Origin: Chryseobacterium sp.
GTDB taxonomy: Bacteria; Bacteroidota; Bacteroidia; Flavobacteriales; Weeksellaceae
DNA length: 64,000 bases
Assembly: GCA_031277615.1 (NCBI GenBank)
Contig: JAITMC010000021.1
Location: forward strand, 1 to 64,000
Reading direction: 5' to 3'
Position numbers and translations under genes: made by a program. The notes beneath the pieces are model-generated. The model did no database searches, was not told the origin of the DNA, and was given only the letters and a program-made list of their open reading frames with translations. Shown in pieces: positions 43,463-51,522 of this stretch; position 1 is the stretch's first letter; each line of letters begins with the position of its first letter.

Positions 43463-44278
43463 ATGAAAAAAATAATATTAACTCTGTTTCTCGGAGCAGG
43501 GCTGCTATTGTCCGGACAGGTGGGTATCAATACCGATACTCCGAAAGCAAAACTGGACGTAAACGGAGATCTTAATCTTAGAAATAAAATTGTTGTTCTG
43601 AATACTACAGACGGAAGTCTTTCACAGGGGAACCATGATCAGCTCCTTGTGTCGCAGGGAGAAGGCTATCCGCCGATCTGGAAATCACTGCGTATCCCGG
43701 AATATGAACCGAATAAATTTTACCTGATATTCAACAATTCCTTTTCAGACAGGAAAGGGATAAAATTCACCAGTTCAGAGCAGTTTGGGACAGCTGCCCG
43801 AAGTACTGCCTTTGTAAAAGGAACACACATTGATAATCTGGCAGGATTCAAGAAAATTCCAGGGCTTTCCCAGCCGATCAAAATATTCAGTGAAACAAGT
43901 AAAACCTATTTCCAGTTTGAGACGGTAGTACAGGCCAATTTTCCGGCTAACAAAACAACGGATATTTCCATAGATTATGCATGTGGAATTTTTGTGGATG
44001 ACAAGCTGGTCAATATGAGACAGAGAAACCTTAAAGCGAGTAGTGCAGCCAGTACTTTTATTACCCATAATCAGATCGGGGTGATTGAAAATCTTTCAAA
44101 AGGCGATCATTCGGTAAGTGTAGCCTGCTCAAGGATTGCCTCTTATGAAACAGGAAGTAATGTTGTATTGGCAATCGGTATCAATGCGGCAGACAATATC
44201 AATGATTTCATTACACAGTCTTCGCTTAAGGTGGATGTTTATGAAATTCCTCAGGTCTTTAAACCTATTATCAACTAA
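43463..44278 (+). CDS. Secreted QVGIN/LDVNG-motif protein, copy 2 of 3
   Basis: A 271-residue paralog starting 7 bases after the previous stop; a TTG one codon earlier is not needed. Signal peptide MKKIILTLFLGAGLLLSG, mature QVGINTDTPKAKLDVNGDLNLRNK, and the shared LLVSQGEGYPPIWKSL near 60. A later cysteine segment (IDYACGIFVDDKLV, SVACSRIAS) corresponds to FTCGVFRNGKLV and EVACRKIN in copy 1 and FACGVFVDNRLR and KVACTKRT in copy 3, so two conserved cysteines could form a disulfide. Function unknown. Confidence 0.75.
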   Translation: MKKIILTLFLGAGLLLSGQVGINTDTPKAKLDVNGDLNLRNKIVVLNTTDGSLSQGNHDQLLVSQGEGYPPIWKSLRIPEYEPNKFYLIFNNSFSDRKGIKFTSSEQFGTAARSTAFVKGTHIDNLAGFKKIPGLSQPIKIFSETSKTYFQFETVVQANFPANKTTDISIDYACGIFVDDKLVNMRQRNLKASSAASTFITHNQIGVIENLSKGDHSVSVACSRIASYETGSNVVLAIGINAADNINDFITQSSLKVDVYEIPQVFKPIIN

Positions 44279-44286
44279 TGAAAGCG

Positions 44287-45027
44287 ATGAAAAAAATAAT
44301 CATTCTAAAATCTTTTTTATGGGTTGCTTTTGCAGCAGCTCAGGTGGGTATCAATACTTCACAACCTGTTAATATGCTGGATGTAAACGGAGATTTAAAC
44401 GTAAGAAAAGAGTTGAGAACAGGAGGAACCAATCTCCTGAAAGGGTCCGCAGGAGCAGCCGGGACCATTTTTCACAACAATGCTGAAATGAATACCAACG
44501 ACTGGAAGAGTATAAAGATTGCAGACGGACAGGAAAGTATGTCGGTGTTTTCATTAAATACGGTAGCGGACCGTACCGGAGCTGTTTTTACGGGAAACGG
44601 AGACCCTGTTCCTTATACTGAAAATATAGCGCTGAATAGTGACTGGGTCGTTTTACCGGGAACCAATGATACTTTTTCTATTACCAATTCAAATAATAAA
44701 GTGGTATTTACGTTTCAGACAACAACCCAGAAATCAGGAAACGGAAACTCATCAGCAGGTTTCGCCTGCGGTGTTTTTGTAGATAACAGGCTTAGAGCAG
44801 TCCGTACAGATGTTTTGCTGGGGGCAGAAGGAACCTATAAAATCTTTAACCTTAATGCTACCCTGACGAATCTTATGCCTAAAAATAATTATACAGTGAA
44901 GGTAGCCTGTACCAAAAGAACGCTGAACAACGGCACTTTAGGGATAGGAACTGCTGTAAATGCTAATTTCCTTAATAATGAAATGGCACAGTCGGTCCTG
45001 ACGACTTCGGTCCTGCAGCCGTATTAA
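44287..45027 (+). CDS. Secreted QVGIN/LDVNG-motif protein, copy 3 of 3
   Basis: A 246-residue paralog. I prefer ATG 44287 (MKKIIILKSFLWVAFAAA) because copies 1 and 2 also start MKKII and the spacing to the upstream stop matches; ATG 44278, which overlaps that stop, would add three residues. The mature part begins QVGINTSQPVNMLDVNGDLNVRKELRTGGTN. It is a little shorter and lacks the SQGEG..P.WKSL segment, having NTDWKSIKI-like sequence instead. The conserved cysteine pair is kept. A perfect-stem terminator closes the unit. Confidence 0.75.
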   Translation: MKKIIILKSFLWVAFAAAQVGINTSQPVNMLDVNGDLNVRKELRTGGTNLLKGSAGAAGTIFHNNAEMNTNDWKSIKIADGQESMSVFSLNTVADRTGAVFTGNGDPVPYTENIALNSDWVVLPGTNDTFSITNSNNKVVFTFQTTTQKSGNGNSSAGFACGVFVDNRLRAVRTDVLLGAEGTYKIFNLNATLTNLMPKNNYTVKVACTKRTLNNGTLGIGTAVNANFLNNEMAQSVLTTSVLQPY

Positions 45028-45048
45028 TTTCGTTATTCTATCATATTG

Positions 45049-45083
45049 AAAACCTAAAAGTATATCGCTTTTAGGTTTTTTTT
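45049..45083 (+). terminator. Terminator of the QVGIN trio
   Basis: Perfect 12-bp stem (AAAACCTAAAAG/CTTTTAGGTTTT) followed by T residues. Confidence 0.85.
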
Positions 45084-45147
45084 GTTAAAAGTTAAGGTTT
45101 GTTATGAATTTGTTGTAAAAATGGATGTTCTGATCGAAAAAATGGAT

Positions 45148-45155
45148 TATATTTG
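45148..45155 (+). promoter_or_regulatory. -7 box of lipoprotein gene 1
   Basis: TATATTTG, 23 bases before ATG 45179; its last base belongs to the GTG of a rejected longer frame. Confidence 0.6.
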
Positions 45156-45178
45156 TGAACTCACTAAAATATTTTTTC

Positions 45179-46051
45179 ATGGGAAAAAACTATCTTTTAA
45201 AAATTTTTGCCGGTGTATTGGTCGGATTTATGGTTTCATGTAACAACAGTGACTCTGATGACTTCGAGCCTACCTCCGGAAATGGCGGAAATAACGGCAA
45301 CGGAACCCCTCCTCCCGCAAGAGTTCTGGAAAAGATCACCCTTAATAATGTCGTTCAGGAAGAATATACTGTAAACGCGGGTAAACTGGTAACGGGTACT
45401 TTCAGAGACGGAAATACCAATACTTTTTATACGGGAACAGTGACGTATAACGGTGATAAAATTTCCAAAATAAAATTTGTCGGGAACCTTGCAGGAAGCA
45501 CTTCCTATGAGTTCAGCATAAGTGAGGACAGTAAGGGAAATATCTATACAGCAACCTGTACGGCTGTTGCCACTACAGCTGCCAACTCCTATATCAGTGA
45601 TTATATCATTACTTACGACCAGACCGGGAAACTTACCAAGATCCTTGAGAAGAAAAAATATGGAGGAATGTATGCGTATACCAACTTCGTACAGACCGAT
45701 TTTACTTACCTGGGAAACAATATTTTTAAAGGGGATTGTACCAGAGGAGTGTTAACAGGTACCGGAGATCCGGATATGGCTACTGCTAAGAAAACTATGT
45801 ACAGCTTCCAGAACTACGACTCCAAAATCAGTCCGTTTTCTACCCTTCCGAAGTCATTCTTCATGGCATGGAGCTTGGCACGTCCTGAAACCTTTTACAA
45901 AATTTCCCCAAACAATCCTACATCAGTACATATAGCACCTCCGCTGCCTGCCCAGGCAACCCATACGGATCTGAACTATGTGTATGATGCCAATAACTAT
46001 CCTGTATCAGATAAAGACCAGAAACTTAAATATACTTACCGGATTTTATAA
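45179..46051 (+). CDS. Surface lipoprotein, paralog 1
   Basis: A 290-residue lipoprotein from ATG 45179 (MGKNYLLKIFAGVL); lipobox VSC with C21, then NNSDSDDFE, an acidic start typical of surface lipoproteins, and a Gly/Asn-rich linker. The body is a run of short beta-strand hairpins (GTVTYNGDKISKIKFVG, YIITYDQTGKLTKIL, FTYLGNNIFKGD), similar to YD-like repeat sheets in Bacteroidota lipoproteins. The downstream gene at 46150 shares YD..ISPF..LP, the SPN.P motif and the C-terminal YVYDANNYP-like strand. No function is recognised. Confidence 0.8.
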   Translation: MGKNYLLKIFAGVLVGFMVSCNNSDSDDFEPTSGNGGNNGNGTPPPARVLEKITLNNVVQEEYTVNAGKLVTGTFRDGNTNTFYTGTVTYNGDKISKIKFVGNLAGSTSYEFSISEDSKGNIYTATCTAVATTAANSYISDYIITYDQTGKLTKILEKKKYGGMYAYTNFVQTDFTYLGNNIFKGDCTRGVLTGTGDPDMATAKKTMYSFQNYDSKISPFSTLPKSFFMAWSLARPETFYKISPNNPTSVHIAPPLPAQATHTDLNYVYDANNYPVSDKDQKLKYTYRIL

Positions 46052-46116
46052 ACATTTTCTGATTATCAGTTCTATCAGAATATAAATAAAAAAATGACTT
46101 TTATATAAAAAAAAGT

Positions 46117-46124
46117 TATATTTG
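46117..46124 (+). promoter_or_regulatory. -7 box of lipoprotein gene 2
   Basis: TATATTTG, 25 bases before ATG 46150. The two lipoprotein genes therefore seem to have separate promoters of matching layout. Confidence 0.6.
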
Positions 46125-46149
46125 TCGGAAAATAAACAATTACCTGGAA

Positions 46150-47082
46150 ATGAAACGAATTTTCTATTTTATTTTACTAGTAGCAGGGCTTTCTTCTATA
46201 CATTCGTGTAAAGATATGCTGGATGATGACGGGGATCCTTTAATCGATCTTAATGAAACATCAGGATTAACCGGTCCGAGAGCGTTATATAGAGAAATTA
46301 CAGACAAAGATACATTAGCAGAATATCATTACAGCGGACTTCTTCTGACCAAAGTGCTGATGGACAGCGCTTCAGTGGCGGATATCGCTTACAGTGGCGA
46401 CAAAATAAGCCAGATCACATTCAATGGTTTTCTTGATCTTGACGGAAACGGAAAGCTGGATAAAGACAGTGTTAATTATACCCAGCTGTTCACTTACGGA
46501 CCTAACGGAAAACTTGTGACGATTTCAGAGAACCGTTCTATTTTCAGAAGACCGGCTCCGGTACCTCCGGCTACAGATCCGGGACCTCAGACGCTTTTAA
46601 GACAGGAAAAAGCTTCTTATGAAATCAAATACAATGCCTCAACGGCTAAGCTGGATTCAATCAAGATGAAAAGAGGGGTTGAAGTTCCGGGAACTGCGTT
46701 TGCCAATAACGAATATGCACTGATCGGATTTACTTATTTAGGGGATAATGTATCCAAGGCACAGAAGTTTTCAGGCCCAATCACCGCTGGTGTACCTGGG
46801 ACAGCTAACTTGAAGTATTCTTACGAATATACCTCTTATGACAACGAGATCAGTCCTTTTACCCTGCTTCCTGCAGCGTATAAGATTTCAAGGCTGATAT
46901 CCACTAAATTCAATGAGAAGGAAAGTCATATCTTCTCTCCAAACAGCCCTAAGAGAGTATTGGTGACGGATCTTATCCCACCACTTCCTACTTCGGTACT
47001 CAGGTCTACCAATTATAACTATGATCTTCAGACGTACATGACAAGAGGGTTTGGGATCAATTACATTTACAAACCTCTATAA
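46150..47082 (+). CDS. Surface lipoprotein, paralog 2
   Basis: A 310-residue lipoprotein: signal MKRIFYFILLVAGLSSIHSC with C20 lipidated, then KDMLDDDGDP. Strand motifs SGDKISQITFNGFLD, FTYGPNGKLVTIS and IGFTYLGDNVSKAQKF parallel those of paralog 1, as do YDNEISPFTLLP, FSPNSPKR and the closing NYNYDLQTY. It is longer by a Pro-rich insert (RRPAPVPPATDPGPQ) near 138. Probably faces the surface or periplasm; function unknown. It is followed by a terminator. Confidence 0.8.
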   Translation: MKRIFYFILLVAGLSSIHSCKDMLDDDGDPLIDLNETSGLTGPRALYREITDKDTLAEYHYSGLLLTKVLMDSASVADIAYSGDKISQITFNGFLDLDGNGKLDKDSVNYTQLFTYGPNGKLVTISENRSIFRRPAPVPPATDPGPQTLLRQEKASYEIKYNASTAKLDSIKMKRGVEVPGTAFANNEYALIGFTYLGDNVSKAQKFSGPITAGVPGTANLKYSYEYTSYDNEISPFTLLPAAYKISRLISTKFNEKESHIFSPNSPKRVLVTDLIPPLPTSVLRSTNYNYDLQTYMTRGFGINYIYKPL

Positions 47083-47105
47083 GAAGAACATTTCTTAAAA
47101 TATAC

Positions 47106-47140
47106 AGCCCGATCTCCTGAAGATTGGGCTTTTTATTTTT
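47106..47140 (+). terminator. Terminator of lipoprotein gene 2
   Basis: A 10-bp stem AGCCCGATCT/AGATTGGGCT with one G-U pair (47106-47115, 47121-47130), then a T run. Confidence 0.85.
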
Positions 47141-47147
47141 TATCGCT

Positions 47148-47155
47148 TAATTTTG
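47148..47155 (+). promoter_or_regulatory. -7 box of pth
   Basis: TAATTTTG, 13 bases before ATG 47169. Confidence 0.55.
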
Positions 47156-47168
47156 TAAAAAATTTCTC

Positions 47169-47732
47169 ATGAAATATTTAATCGTCGGTCTCGGAAACAA
47201 AGGACCGGAATATGAAAATACCCGTCACAATATAGGTTTCAAGGTTGCTGATAAAATAGCGGAAACTCTTGAAGCTTCTTTTAACAGTACCAATTTCGGC
47301 TGGATGGCTGAAGGAAAATATAAAGGCCGGAAAGTGCTGGTTTTAAAGCCGGATACTTATATGAACCTTTCCGGAAATGCCGTAAAATTCTGGATGCAGA
47401 AAGAGAATATCCCTTTAGAAAACATACTCATCATTACGGATGATCTTGTTTTGCCGTTCGGAACCCTGAGAATGAAAATGAAAGGCTCTGATGCCGGACA
47501 CAACGGTCTGAAAAGCATTAATGAAATGTTACAGACCCAGAATTATGCAAGGCTCCGGTTCGGAATATCCGCAGATTTCTCAGAAGGCCGCCAGGTAGAT
47601 TATGTTTTGGGAACCTGGAATGAAGAAGAAACAGAAAAACTGCCGGAAAGAATTGAGAAGTTTTCCAAGGCCTGCCTTTCATTCGTATTTGCAGGAATTA
47701 ACAATACCATGTCTGCCTTTAACGGTAAATAA
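47169..47732 (+). CDS. pth: Peptidyl-tRNA hydrolase
   Basis: A 187-residue enzyme that frees tRNA from peptidyl-tRNA that dropped off ribosomes. Active-site landmarks are N10 in VGLGNKGP, H20 in ENTRHNIGF, the KPDTYMNLSG loop near 64-73 and Asp in TDDLVLPFG near 93, followed by KGSDAGHNGLKSI near 104. Length is normal. It is transcribed alone, between a terminator and a convergent hairpin. Confidence 0.97.
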   Translation: MKYLIVGLGNKGPEYENTRHNIGFKVADKIAETLEASFNSTNFGWMAEGKYKGRKVLVLKPDTYMNLSGNAVKFWMQKENIPLENILIITDDLVLPFGTLRMKMKGSDAGHNGLKSINEMLQTQNYARLRFGISADFSEGRQVDYVLGTWNEEETEKLPERIEKFSKACLSFVFAGINNTMSAFNGK

Positions 47733-47751
47733 ACTGAATCCCAAATATCTT

Positions 47752-47785
47752 ATAAAATAAAGACCATCGGAATTTCCGATGGTCT
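47752..47785. terminator. Bidirectional hairpin between pth and the SulP gene
   Basis: Perfect 11-bp stem AGACCATCGGA/TCCGATGGTCT (47761-47771, 47775-47785). It is T-rich beyond on both strands, so it can end both convergent genes. Confidence 0.75.
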
Positions 47786-47844
47786 TCTGTTGTACTTTTA
47801 AAAATTAATTTCCAATCAATTTATATCTAATTACTACTTGCTTT

Positions 47845-49437
47845 TTACATCGCCCTTCTGTGCGTGATCAGGATGTGAGAATCTTCATCTCTTTCATAAT
47901 CTGTATATGAAGTTTTGAAGCCTAATAGTTCCACATCAATGTCTTCTTCTTTAGCCCGGATATTTGCGAAATCCTGAATCATTTCCAGTACATCCGTAGC
48001 AATATATGAAGTTCCTCGTGCATCGATGGTCACGGATGAGTTGGACTTGATATTTTTAAGTGTTTTTTTAATCGCTGCCTTATTTAAAAAGGAAACTTCT
48101 TCGGCAAGTTTGATGTTGATCCCATCGGCATTATTCAGCTTTTCTCTGCTCAGATAATAAGCCCGCTTCATATTTCCCTGAAGAATATAGAAAACAGAGA
48201 TAGCTAAACCAATACCTACCCCTTTCAGAAGGTCTGTGGCTACTACCGCTACTACGGTGGCAACAAACGGGATAAACTGGAATTTTCCAAGATGCCAGAA
48301 GTGTTTGAAGGTAGCCGGCTTCGCCAGTTTATATCCTACCAGAATAAGTACGGCAGCAAGAGTGGCAAGTGGGATCAGGTTTAAGATAAACGGAATGGTA
48401 AGTACACATACCAATAAGAGTACCCCATGAATCATAGCGGAGAGTTTAGAGGTTGCTCCTGCGTTGGCATTCGCAGAACTCCTTACCACTACTGAAGTCA
48501 TAGGAAGTCCTCCGATAAATGAGCTGATAAGATTTCCGATGCCCTGGGCTTTCAGCTCAAGATTGGTGTCGGTAATTCTTCTCTGTTTATCCAGTCTGTC
48601 TGATGCTTCAATACAAAGTAAGGTTTCAATAGAAGCTACAATGGCAATAGTGGCTCCTACAATCCATACTTTAGGATTGGTAAGTCCTCCGAAATCGGGC
48701 ATCGTTACCAGATTTTTGAAGTCATCAAGAGATTGTGGCACAGGCAGTGAAACCAAATGCTGGGAACTGATAGCCAGTGAGCTTCCAGAAAGCTTAAAAG
48801 CTTCATTCAGAAGAATACCCGCCACTACGGCAACAAGGGCTCCCGGAAGCATTTTCATTCTTTTTAAGGCAGGAATCTTATCCCATGCAATAAGAATGGC
48901 AACCGAAACCAGTGTTACAATGATCGCTCCCGGATGAATGGCTCCGAAAAGTTCTGTGAAGTAACCGAAATTGAAACCGTTCTCAAAAAGAGACTGATTC
49001 CCTTCGTAATCCTTATCAAATCCCATCGCATGAGGAATCTGCTTCAGGATGATAATGATCCCGATAGCGGCAAGCATTCCTTCAATAACGTTATTCGGGA
49101 AATAATTGGAAATACTTCCGGCTCTCACAAATCCCAGAATCAGCTGGATCAATCCTGCAATGATTCCGGCACATAAGAAAAGTTCAAAAGCACCCAGATC
49201 TGTAATGGCTGTTAATACAATGGCCGTAAGCCCGGCAGCCGGTCCGGATACTGATATATTGGAATTACTGATGAATCCAACGACAAGGCCTCCCACAATG
49301 CCGGCAATAACGCCTGACAAGGGTGGTGCCCCCGATGCTAAAGCGATCCCTAAACATAAAGGTAACGCAACTAAGAATACAACGAGTCCGGAAGGGAAAT
49401 TCTCCTTGATTCCTCCTAATAATGATGTTTTTTTCAT
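47845..49437 (-). CDS. SulP family inorganic anion transporter with STAS domain
   Basis: A 530-residue membrane protein: about 12-14 helices over residues 15-430 (LVVFLVALPLCLGIALASGAPPLSG; the N-terminal SulP signature continues IVGGLVVGFISNSNISVSGPAAGL), then a cytoplasmic STAS domain at about 445-525 with VTIDARGTSYIATDVLEMI. SulP proteins move sulfate, bicarbonate or other anions; in bacteria, members next to carbonic anhydrase are usually thought to carry bicarbonate. A beta-carbonic anhydrase gene is two genes upstream on the same strand. Substrate is inferred from context. Confidence 0.9.
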   Translation of the reverse strand: MKKTSLLGGIKENFPSGLVVFLVALPLCLGIALASGAPPLSGVIAGIVGGLVVGFISNSNISVSGPAAGLTAIVLTAITDLGAFELFLCAGIIAGLIQLILGFVRAGSISNYFPNNVIEGMLAAIGIIIILKQIPHAMGFDKDYEGNQSLFENGFNFGYFTELFGAIHPGAIIVTLVSVAILIAWDKIPALKRMKMLPGALVAVVAGILLNEAFKLSGSSLAISSQHLVSLPVPQSLDDFKNLVTMPDFGGLTNPKVWIVGATIAIVASIETLLCIEASDRLDKQRRITDTNLELKAQGIGNLISSFIGGLPMTSVVVRSSANANAGATSKLSAMIHGVLLLVCVLTIPFILNLIPLATLAAVLILVGYKLAKPATFKHFWHLGKFQFIPFVATVVAVVATDLLKGVGIGLAISVFYILQGNMKRAYYLSREKLNNADGINIKLAEEVSFLNKAAIKKTLKNIKSNSSVTIDARGTSYIATDVLEMIQDFANIRAKEEDIDVELLGFKTSYTDYERDEDSHILITHRRAM

Positions 49438-49579
49438 GATTTTTTTGAAATTCTATAACCGATCGATCTATCCTTTGATAATCAATTATAAAAGATTGGA
49501 AATTTAATTTTAAAGCACACGTATCCGATATCAGATGCTGATATGAACACTATTAAATAAATCTAACTATACTTAAAAA

Positions 49580-49879
49580 TTAAGCTTCCGGAGGCGGAGA
49601 AAATATAGTGAGTAATGGCGACAGATGAAAGGAATCATCTATCAGCACAAAAGACATCCCCTGAAGATCGGGTTCAGAAAACTTCAGATAATCGAATACA
49701 TCCAAAGTTTTCGGAAGGGTCTTTTCGTAAACAATAAAAGATGACGGGTGAGAGTGAGGCTCTTCTTCGTTGATGATTATATTGGTTCTCACCAGCTCCC
49801 AGCCGGCAACCGCAGCTATGCTCGGCAGCGCTGTAAAGTTGAGGAAGAACATCAAAATAATAATACTCCAGAATTTCAT
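49580..49879 (-). CDS. Small secreted protein between SulP and carbonic anhydrase genes
   Basis: A 99-residue protein with a signal-like N-terminus (MKFWSIIILMFFLNFTALPSIAAVAGW), possibly an uncleaved anchor, then HSHPSSFIVYEKTLPKTLDVFDYLKF and a C-terminal IFSPPPEA. It looks like a conserved small flavobacterial protein but I know no function. Position between a probable bicarbonate transporter and carbonic anhydrase, with 24 bases to the latter, hints at a link to carbon or anion handling. The His and acidic residues could bind metal; this is a guess. Confidence 0.65.
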   Translation of the reverse strand: MKFWSIIILMFFLNFTALPSIAAVAGWELVRTNIIINEEEPHSHPSSFIVYEKTLPKTLDVFDYLKFSEPDLQGMSFVLIDDSFHLSPLLTIFSPPPEA

Positions 49880-49903
49880 ATTTCACTCTTTTTGTCAGAA
49901 AAA

Positions 49904-50572
49904 CTATTTGGTTCTTCTGCTCATTACCCAGTCAGAACTTGTAAGGTTGTAGATTTTCTGGATATCCTTTAAGGTTTTCTCAAAGTCGATCTCCAGATCA
50001 ATAATCTTACCGGTTCTTAGGTCAAACACCCAGCCATGTACGATAGGATACTCTTCTAAAATGTATCTTTCCTGTACACAGGCCATTTTAATCACGTTAA
50101 TACACTGTTCCTGAACATTCAGTTCTACCAGTCTGTCATAACGTTTTGCTTCGTCTTCGATAGCGTCTAATTCAGTTTGGTGCAATCTGTAAACATCACG
50201 GATGTTTCTCAACCATGGATTCAGTAATCCTAAATCCTGAGGAGTCATCGCTGCTTTTACGCCACCGCAGTTGTAGTGCCCGCATACCACGATGTGCTTT
50301 ACTTTAAGATGTTCTACAGCATATTGGATCACCGCTGTGGAACTCATGTCTAAAGTATTGACAACATTGGCAATGTTTCTGTGGACAAAAACTTCTCCCG
50401 GTTTTGCACCCATAATTTCTTCTGCTGTAGCTCTACTGTCTGAACATCCGATATACAGATAATCAGGGGTCTGAGTTTTAGCCAGCTCATGAAAGAAATT
50501 CGGGTCTTCTGAAATTTTAGACTCTACCCACTTCTTGTTGTTTTCGAAAATAACTTCGTACGATTGTGACAT
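49904..50572 (-). CDS. can: Beta-class carbonic anhydrase
   Basis: A 222-residue zinc enzyme for CO2 + H2O <-> bicarbonate + H+. Zinc ligands are C43 and D45 in GCSDSRAT, H99 and C102 in CGHYNCGG; D45 and R47 form the catalytic dyad. Length and motif spacing fit the E. coli Can clade. A TATTTTTG box at 50652 lies about 80 bases upstream. The gene is followed on the same strand by the small secreted protein and SulP genes, so a bicarbonate-uptake set is plausible. Confidence 0.96.
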   Translation of the reverse strand: MSQSYEVIFENNKKWVESKISEDPNFFHELAKTQTPDYLYIGCSDSRATAEEIMGAKPGEVFVHRNIANVVNTLDMSSTAVIQYAVEHLKVKHIVVCGHYNCGGVKAAMTPQDLGLLNPWLRNIRDVYRLHQTELDAIEDEAKRYDRLVELNVQEQCINVIKMACVQERYILEEYPIVHGWVFDLRTGKIIDLEIDFEKTLKDIQKIYNLTSSDWVMSRRTK

Positions 50573-50955
50573 AATTTAAATTTTAAAGGTTTATAATTAT
50601 TTATTTCGTTTAAATTATTTTCAAATTCAATAGACTGAATCAATAATCATGCAAAAATATAATTTTTGTCGCAACGACGTACAGTTTTAACAAAGTTTAA
50701 TATTAAAATATGCTTAAAATCATATTTAAAAACAGCTGTTAATGACTGTTTGCAGATGTATCTGACTAAAATGCCCAATAATCCAAACTAAAAAACCAAG
50801 ATAAAATTACAAACTATTCACGAAAAAACAGAGTCTGAACATTAAAATATTCTTAATTCTCTAAAATAGAATTTCAGAAATACGATGTATTTTCCTGAAG
50901 AAACGGTCTTCAGCTGTTTGAGAGAGGTTCTGAAATGGAAAGAAATTCTGAAAAT
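50573..50955. other. 383-bp gap between carbonic anhydrase and glycan locus
   Basis: AT-rich. It contains the promoter box of the carbonic anhydrase gene. No gene and no clear terminator for the acetyltransferase gene at 50956 are visible. Confidence 0.4.
50652..50659 (-). promoter_or_regulatory. -7 box of the carbonic anhydrase gene
   Basis: TATTTTTG on the minus strand, 79 bases upstream of ATG 50572. Confidence 0.5.
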
Positions 50956-51510
50956 TTATACCTTATGGTTGATATAGCCTTCCGTAGCCTGGAGGTTGGG
51001 ATAAATACTGCCAGGATTTCCCATAACCACCGAATCTGAAGGAACATCGAAATTCACGTAAGCATTCGGAGCGATCAGGACATTATCTCCGATCGATACG
51101 CCTCCTACGATCACTGCATTGGCACCAATCCAGACTTCATTGCCAATAACGGGAAAACCGCTGTTCTTTCCACGGTTCTGCTGCCCGATCGTTACGCCCT
51201 GTGCAATATTACAGTTACGGCCTATTCTTGCTTTCGGATTGATGACCAGGCTTCCCCAATGGCCGAGATATAAACCTTCCCCGATCTGCGTTTCAGGGTA
51301 GATCTGGAATCCGTATCTGATCTGATAACGCCGTAATACCAGCTTCCAGAATGTTTTTAAAACAGGCGTTTCCAGGTGTTGCTGTGCTTTTCTGAAAATG
51401 TAAATAAAATGAAGGTTCGGATTGATACACTTTTTCCAGATCTGAAAACCGGTGAGCCATTTCCCGCTTTCGCGGTAAAAATCCTTCTGAATAATAGAAC
51501 GTTCAGCCAT
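50956..51510 (-). CDS. Left-handed beta-helix acetyltransferase, serine O-acetyltransferase-like
   Basis: A 184-residue acetyl-CoA enzyme with hexapeptide repeats (IGEGLYLGHWGSLVINPKA, IGRNCNIAQGVTIG, IGNEVWIGANAVIVGGVSIG) from about residue 85 to the end; GHWGSLVIN places the catalytic His. The N-terminal helical part is short compared with CysE. Inside a glycosyltransferase operon it more likely acetylates a sugar than makes O-acetylserine for cysteine. It starts 12 bases after the GT4 gene at 51523 and is the last gene of that operon. Confidence 0.8.
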   Translation of the reverse strand: MAERSIIQKDFYRESGKWLTGFQIWKKCINPNLHFIYIFRKAQQHLETPVLKTFWKLVLRRYQIRYGFQIYPETQIGEGLYLGHWGSLVINPKARIGRNCNIAQGVTIGQQNRGKNSGFPVIGNEVWIGANAVIVGGVSIGDNVLIAPNAYVNFDVPSDSVVMGNPGSIYPNLQATEGYINHKV

Positions 51511-51522
51511 TGCAGTTATTTT

